A DNA stretch of 64,000 nucleotides from CAVYTF01 sp963708205. GTDB lineage: Bacteria; Bacteroidota; Bacteroidia; Chitinophagales; Chitinophagaceae. Each line of letters starts with the position of its first letter. Positions within the stretch are counted from its first letter, which is position 1. Of this stretch, positions 60,358 to 64,000 are shown in pieces. The DNA lies in the NCBI GenBank assembly GCA_963708205.1, contig OY970196.1:868001-932000 (forward strand), given 5' to 3'. A program made the translations under genes and the position numbers. A model generated the notes under the pieces. The model was given only the letters and a program-made list of their open reading frames with translations. It searched no databases and was not told where the DNA came from.

Positions 60358-62586
60358 TTATTGAACAGTTATTGTTTTAATAATTTTAGAAGTACCGTTA
60401 ATCAAGCTTACTTTATACACACCTCTTGCAGTGCCTGAAGGAAGATAAATTGTTTGAGAAGATGAACCTGCCATCCGTTCTATCTCCTGGCTAACAATTA
60501 CTTGCCCAAGCATATTGTAAATAATCAATGCATATTTACCTGCCGGCATATTATTCATTTGCAAAGTAAAGTTGTAGCTTGTAACAGGATTAGGGAAAAT
60601 TCTCACATCTGCGGTACCACCGCCAATAGTTACCAATTGAATATTTGTATAGCTGATGGAACCATCTTTACCAAAAGCTTTGATGCGATAGAAATTATTT
60701 CCGTTTGCAGGATCAGCATCAAAAAAATGATACATTACAGAAGGTTGTCCGTTGTCAAGCGCGGCAACACTTCCAATACTACTGAAATCCATTGCATTGT
60801 TAGATCTTTGCACTTCGTAATGATCCATATTTCTTTCATTGACACAAGTCCATTCTGTTTCTACCCCTTTACCAAATTGATATGCCCTGAAGTTTATAAT
60901 ACTTACAGGAAGAATTATTCCGTTAGGATTAACAATACTAAAACGATTGAAAGTTGTAATGCCTTTAGTGAGTCCTGAACCTGCTGCTGTTAAACCGTAA
61001 TTCGCAATAGTATATTGCGCATAACTTTCACCGGTAGGAGATGTACTCGAATACTGTCCTGCAGTTATATCATTTGTGCCGGATATATTTACAAAATTAG
61101 TTCCGCCGGAATAGTTTTTCATTACAACCGCAGCATCAGTCGGCATGAATCCGGCTTCCATTTCATTTTCAGGAGTGGGCCAAGCTGCAAATCCGCGATT
61201 TGTATAAAAAAGTTTCATATCTGCATATCCCGAATCATTAGCAGCACCAGCTTTTACATACCAAATTCTGTTAATGCGAGGGCCCGGCGTATTACCAATA
61301 TCGCCATAATCAAGTGCAACTGTGAAATCTTCAGCCGCAGAGTATGAACTTCTAAGCATCATCCTGTTAGGTGTTGTAACTACACCTGCATCATCAGGAC
61401 TAAAGCTTGCTCCGACAGGAAAATAAACATCCGTACTATTATTTCCCGGAACATTTTGAATTCTAAAACCTACATTTCCTGAGAAAGCACTTAAAGGTCC
61501 GGCCCCACCTGTTTGCGGGGTTCCTGAAGCATCACAATTTGCGATAAAACTATTAGTATATGTTGCATCATTTTTAGCATAAGAAGTTTGCGGTTGTGCT
61601 AATGTGCCTGTATTATTAAACGTAAATAAATTCGCCCCGGTAGCAATAACTCCGTAAGTAAGTGTGATGTTGCTTGCGGTTAAATTTGTACCTAAAACTG
61701 CATTGCCTATCGTGCCCGAAACGCGATTGATGCTAATTGCATTTAATACTTGCGCACCAGGAGTAAAATATATTGTTCCCAATTGAGTATTGAGATTGCC
61801 ACCTATGGTTAATGCCGAACTTCCAACAGACGAAGCATCTCCGCTAAAAGTACCTGTTCCTGTTAATGTTCCATTCAATCCCAGTATGTGACCGTTTATA
61901 ACTAAGGCGCCGGCATTCATGCTAGCAATTCCATTATTGGTTGTTCCTGTAATGCCTCCAATAGATAAATCTGTTCCTAAGGTTGCAGTTCCGGAAGAGC
62001 TTCTATTCAAAGTAAAATTTTTCAATACTTGAAATCCTGTCGTAAAATTCATTATTCCTAAAGCGCCAGAGCCGGTTATATTCATATTCGAAGTGCCTGC
62101 CGCTGCTGCATCTCCGCTTATTGTACCAGTGCCAGTATTATTGATTGTTCCTGCAAGATTTAAAGTATTGCTATTAATTTGCAGCGCTCCGAGTTGAGGA
62201 TAAAAGATATTATTGATGGTAATATCAGTAGTTCCCATTTTTACATTATTACTATTGTTGACTGTAGCATTATAAAACAAAGGTGCTACAGTTGAAGCTA
62301 CGCTATTAATATTTTCAAGTGATGTACCTACAAAGGCAATAGTACCTGTTCCCGCAGACATACCTGCCTGGTAATTCGTAAAATCGCCTGTTATATAAAA
62401 ACTGCCATTATTTAAATATGTTGCCGTCGCAGTATTAGTAATTGAAGAAGCCAAGTATGCACTTCCTGTAATATTTATCGGACCTTTATTATATGCCTGT
62501 GAAAAGCTGGTAAGTTGCATGAAACATAATACCACGGCTATGCAAGCTGTAGATGTGACTCTAAGTTTAAGTAAAAAATCCTGCAT
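60358..62586 (-). CDS. Secreted beta-repeat protein with type IX secretion (T9SS) C-terminal domain
   Basis: 742 aa: signal peptide (1-30, ending FSQA), a long Gly/Asn/Thr/Ser-rich beta-repeat region (about 35-430, recurring GTGTISGDAAAAGTSNMNITG-like lines; shortened: GTFSGDASSVGSSALTIGG), an ordered domain, the ILPVSIINFRAYQFGKGVETEWTC segment that commonly precedes sorting domains, and a type A T9SS C-terminal domain (about 665-742: DVRIFPNPVTSYNFTLQM ... GVYKVSLINGTSKIIKTITVQ). It should be exported through the outer membrane by T9SS and attached to the surface. Ligand unknown. Confidence 0.88.
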   Translation of the reverse strand: MQDFLLKLRVTSTACIAVVLCFMQLTSFSQAYNKGPINITGSAYLASSITNTATATYLNNGSFYITGDFTNYQAGMSAGTGTIAFVGTSLENINSVASTVAPLFYNATVNNSNNVKMGTTDITINNIFYPQLGALQINSNTLNLAGTINNTGTGTISGDAAAAGTSNMNITGSGALGIMNFTTGFQVLKNFTLNRSSSGTATLGTDLSIGGITGTTNNGIASMNAGALVINGHILGLNGTLTGTGTFSGDASSVGSSALTIGGNLNTQLGTIYFTPGAQVLNAISINRVSGTIGNAVLGTNLTASNITLTYGVIATGANLFTFNNTGTLAQPQTSYAKNDATYTNSFIANCDASGTPQTGGAGPLSAFSGNVGFRIQNVPGNNSTDVYFPVGASFSPDDAGVVTTPNRMMLRSSYSAAEDFTVALDYGDIGNTPGPRINRIWYVKAGAANDSGYADMKLFYTNRGFAAWPTPENEMEAGFMPTDAAVVMKNYSGGTNFVNISGTNDITAGQYSSTSPTGESYAQYTIANYGLTAAGSGLTKGITTFNRFSIVNPNGIILPVSIINFRAYQFGKGVETEWTCVNERNMDHYEVQRSNNAMDFSSIGSVAALDNGQPSVMYHFFDADPANGNNFYRIKAFGKDGSISYTNIQLVTIGGGTADVRIFPNPVTSYNFTLQMNNMPAGKYALIIYNMLGQVIVSQEIERMAGSSSQTIYLPSGTARGVYKVSLINGTSKIIKTITVQ

Positions 62587-62608
62587 AGTATTCGTTCGTT
62601 TTATGAAA

Positions 62609-63334
62609 TTATTTTTTATCTGCAGATAATGCAGTAGCTACATTCAAATTATTTTTTGCCTGTTCAAAATCAGGGTTCTCTTTCAATGCAGCATTAAAAG
62701 AAATAACAGCATTATCCTTATCCTTTACATCTATGTAAGCAAGTCCGATTATATTTTCTACGGCTGCCCTGAGTGAGACCTGTTGTGCAGTTTTTCCATC
62801 AAGCTTTACTACTGTTACTTTACTGCTGTCATTAACTGGCAGGCTTTGCAATAATTTATTACCTGTCGCGATGCTTTCTGCAATTCGCCTGATACCATAC
62901 TCAAGCTGTAATTCTTCAAATCCATAAACTGTTTTTGCTGTTTTATTGTATAAAGTACTATATGCATCTATTGCTTCAACAGGCTGCTGTAAAGACTTTG
63001 CACTGATGGCTTTTATTTCCATGCGCAGATCCGTATAACCTTTATTGGTTAATAATTGCTGCGCAATGATATAAGATTGACGGTAAGCGCCGCTTTGAAG
63101 ATACAGCAAGGAAAGTGTATCAACCCAGCTTGCATACTTGGCAGGATCTGATGCTATTAAATAATGAACTGCACTGATGGCTGTAGTATAATCTGCAATG
63201 CCGGCGCTTTGTTGATAAACCCGCAGATTTATATCTGCAACGGGAACTGCATTTTTTTGAGGAGCAGCCGTTTGAGCATTACTAATGTTGCTTAACAAAA
63301 GAAAACCTGCAAGAATTGAAAGAATACGAATCAT
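62609..63334 (-). CDS. Secreted protein with TPR-like C-terminus
   Basis: 241 aa from the ATG at 63334 (MIRILSILAGFLLLSNISNAQ); the longer frame adds 11 non-signal residues. After the signal peptide come helical pairs; the last segment DKDNAVISFNAALKENPDFEQAKNNLNVA is a clear tetratricopeptide repeat. No enzyme motif. It lies between the T9SS-exported protein (22 bp downstream) and the partial surface protein (117 bp upstream), all on the minus strand, so it probably serves the same surface system; role unknown. Confidence 0.72.
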   Translation of the reverse strand: MIRILSILAGFLLLSNISNAQTAAPQKNAVPVADINLRVYQQSAGIADYTTAISAVHYLIASDPAKYASWVDTLSLLYLQSGAYRQSYIIAQQLLTNKGYTDLRMEIKAISAKSLQQPVEAIDAYSTLYNKTAKTVYGFEELQLEYGIRRIAESIATGNKLLQSLPVNDSSKVTVVKLDGKTAQQVSLRAAVENIIGLAYIDVKDKDNAVISFNAALKENPDFEQAKNNLNVATALSADKK

Positions 63335-63451
63335 TAATATTATTTTAAAAAAATGATTATCAACCAAAGTTATATGTTTTCAATAATCACTTAACTTAAT
63401 TTTCGCTGAATTTTGAGATACCATTTAAAATATAGCTGATGATTGCAAAAC

Positions 63452-64000
63452 TTATTTTTTAATAGTTGTGGCGCTGGAAGGTGCTGCTTCAGGAGCATCG
63501 GAAAAACGCAAATCCTGGTTCTTTGACAATAATGTTTTACCATCCGTATCATACTCATCCGCTCTGTTTGCAACTACCTGATAAGTAAATTCTGCTGAAG
63601 AATTACCGTTGTTTAATTCTACCACATCAAAACCTGTTTTAGTACGATTAGCTACAAATACACCATTGCATTGATCATTCAATGTTATCATTACGCGTAA
63701 AGCATGCTTTTCGTTTACAGCAATATTTTTAGCAAATGTTGGATCAAGATCAATATGTATTTTACCATTCACTAATTTACCTGAACCATAATCCTCGAGT
63801 AAAATTTCCGTAGCTTCAGGAGCATACATAGTGACTTTTTTATTTTGCTCATTGCGTACAATTGTTGATACTGTTCCTGTACCAATTATTTTATAATTTG
63901 TACCGTTATTAATTGCTCCAACGTAAGCATAATAAGAGGCAGCTCCTGCAGCACTAATGCCGCTTGCAAAATAACCTCCTGCAAAATACGTGGTTGATGC
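63452..64000 (-). CDS. C-terminal part of a large surface protein (runs off the window)
   Basis: The frame is open from the last base of the window to TAA at 63452, 182 residues (ASTTYFAGGYFASGISAAGA ... SSATTIKK). The ATG at 63829 is internal, as the sequence upstream (NNGTNYKIIGTGTVSTIVRN) is clearly coding. The block MYAPEATEILLEDYGSGKLV and NGKIHIDLDPTFAKNI is one I recall at the C-termini of Bacteroidota fibre-like surface proteins. It heads the minus-strand surface cluster with the TPR and T9SS genes. Confidence 0.75.
   Translation of the reverse strand, partial: ASTTYFAGGYFASGISAAGAASYYAYVGAINNGTNYKIIGTGTVSTIVRNEQNKKVTMYAPEATEILLEDYGSGKLVNGKIHIDLDPTFAKNIAVNEKHALRVMITLNDQCNGVFVANRTKTGFDVVELNNGNSSAEFTYQVVANRADEYDTDGKTLLSKNQDLRFSDAPEAAPSSATTIKK

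Overview
The window is 64 kb of an A+T-rich chromosome from the phylum Bacteroidota, most likely a member of the Chitinophagaceae or a close relative. The evidence is: promoters of the TAnnTTTG type, almost no Shine-Dalgarno sites, a TonB-dependent receptor under a TPP riboswitch, a type IX secretion sorting domain, the gliding lipoprotein GldB, DUF4292/DUF3109/head-GIN proteins, and repetitive surface proteins. Most genes are core housekeeping genes in short operons. I see no prophage, transposase, integrase, CRISPR array or rRNA.

Layout. 1-3.5 kb: start of the S10 ribosomal operon (rpsJ-rplC-rplD-rplW-rplB-rpsS-rplV, minus strand). 3.6-10.2 kb: alkyladenine glycosylase, EI24 membrane protein, RsmI-like methylase, papain-like lipoprotein, EnvC-type protein, DUF4292, dut, ispF. 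10.3-15.6 kb: accessory stretch with a 42-bp tandem array, a truncated small ORF, a secreted 126-aa protein, a 1276-aa surface protein and a 25-aa ORF. 15.6-21 kb: iron-permease-like protein, DUF2007, CPBP protease, dusB, gatB, TlpA-like thioredoxin. 21-26 kb: TonB receptor with TPP riboswitch, an interrupted secreted protein gene, a 21-bp phased repeat array, a head-GIN adhesin-like protein. 26-31.5 kb: initiator tRNA, era, der, a small lipoprotein, polX, a 33-aa lysine/alanine peptide, rpmA, rplU. 31.5-41 kb: ABC-2 exporter, Gfo/Idh/MocA oxidoreductase, alanine dehydrogenase, DUF3109, YpdA, rpsA. 41-50 kb: prfB (with programmed frameshift), uvrA, ECF sigma factor, DsbD pair, purQ, mdh. 50-64 kb: glycosyltransferase 9, MFS, DedA, amino acid permease, metG, gldB, nadE, then T9SS-exported and other cell-surface proteins running off the end.

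The most interesting material is between or inside ordinary genes. It comprises a predicted three-way-junction leader between rpsJ and rplC, 5'-terminal hairpins at the promoters of three ribosomal protein operons, and a family of dispersed hairpin-bearing repeats. There are also two unrelated tandem arrays that share a 42-bp period (one built of 21-bp half units with palindromic boxes), tiny unannotated ORFs, a heptanucleotide repeat inside the GldB signal peptide, and a family X polymerase that appears to have lost its polymerase active site. All names rest on sequence recognition by eye; no database search was run.
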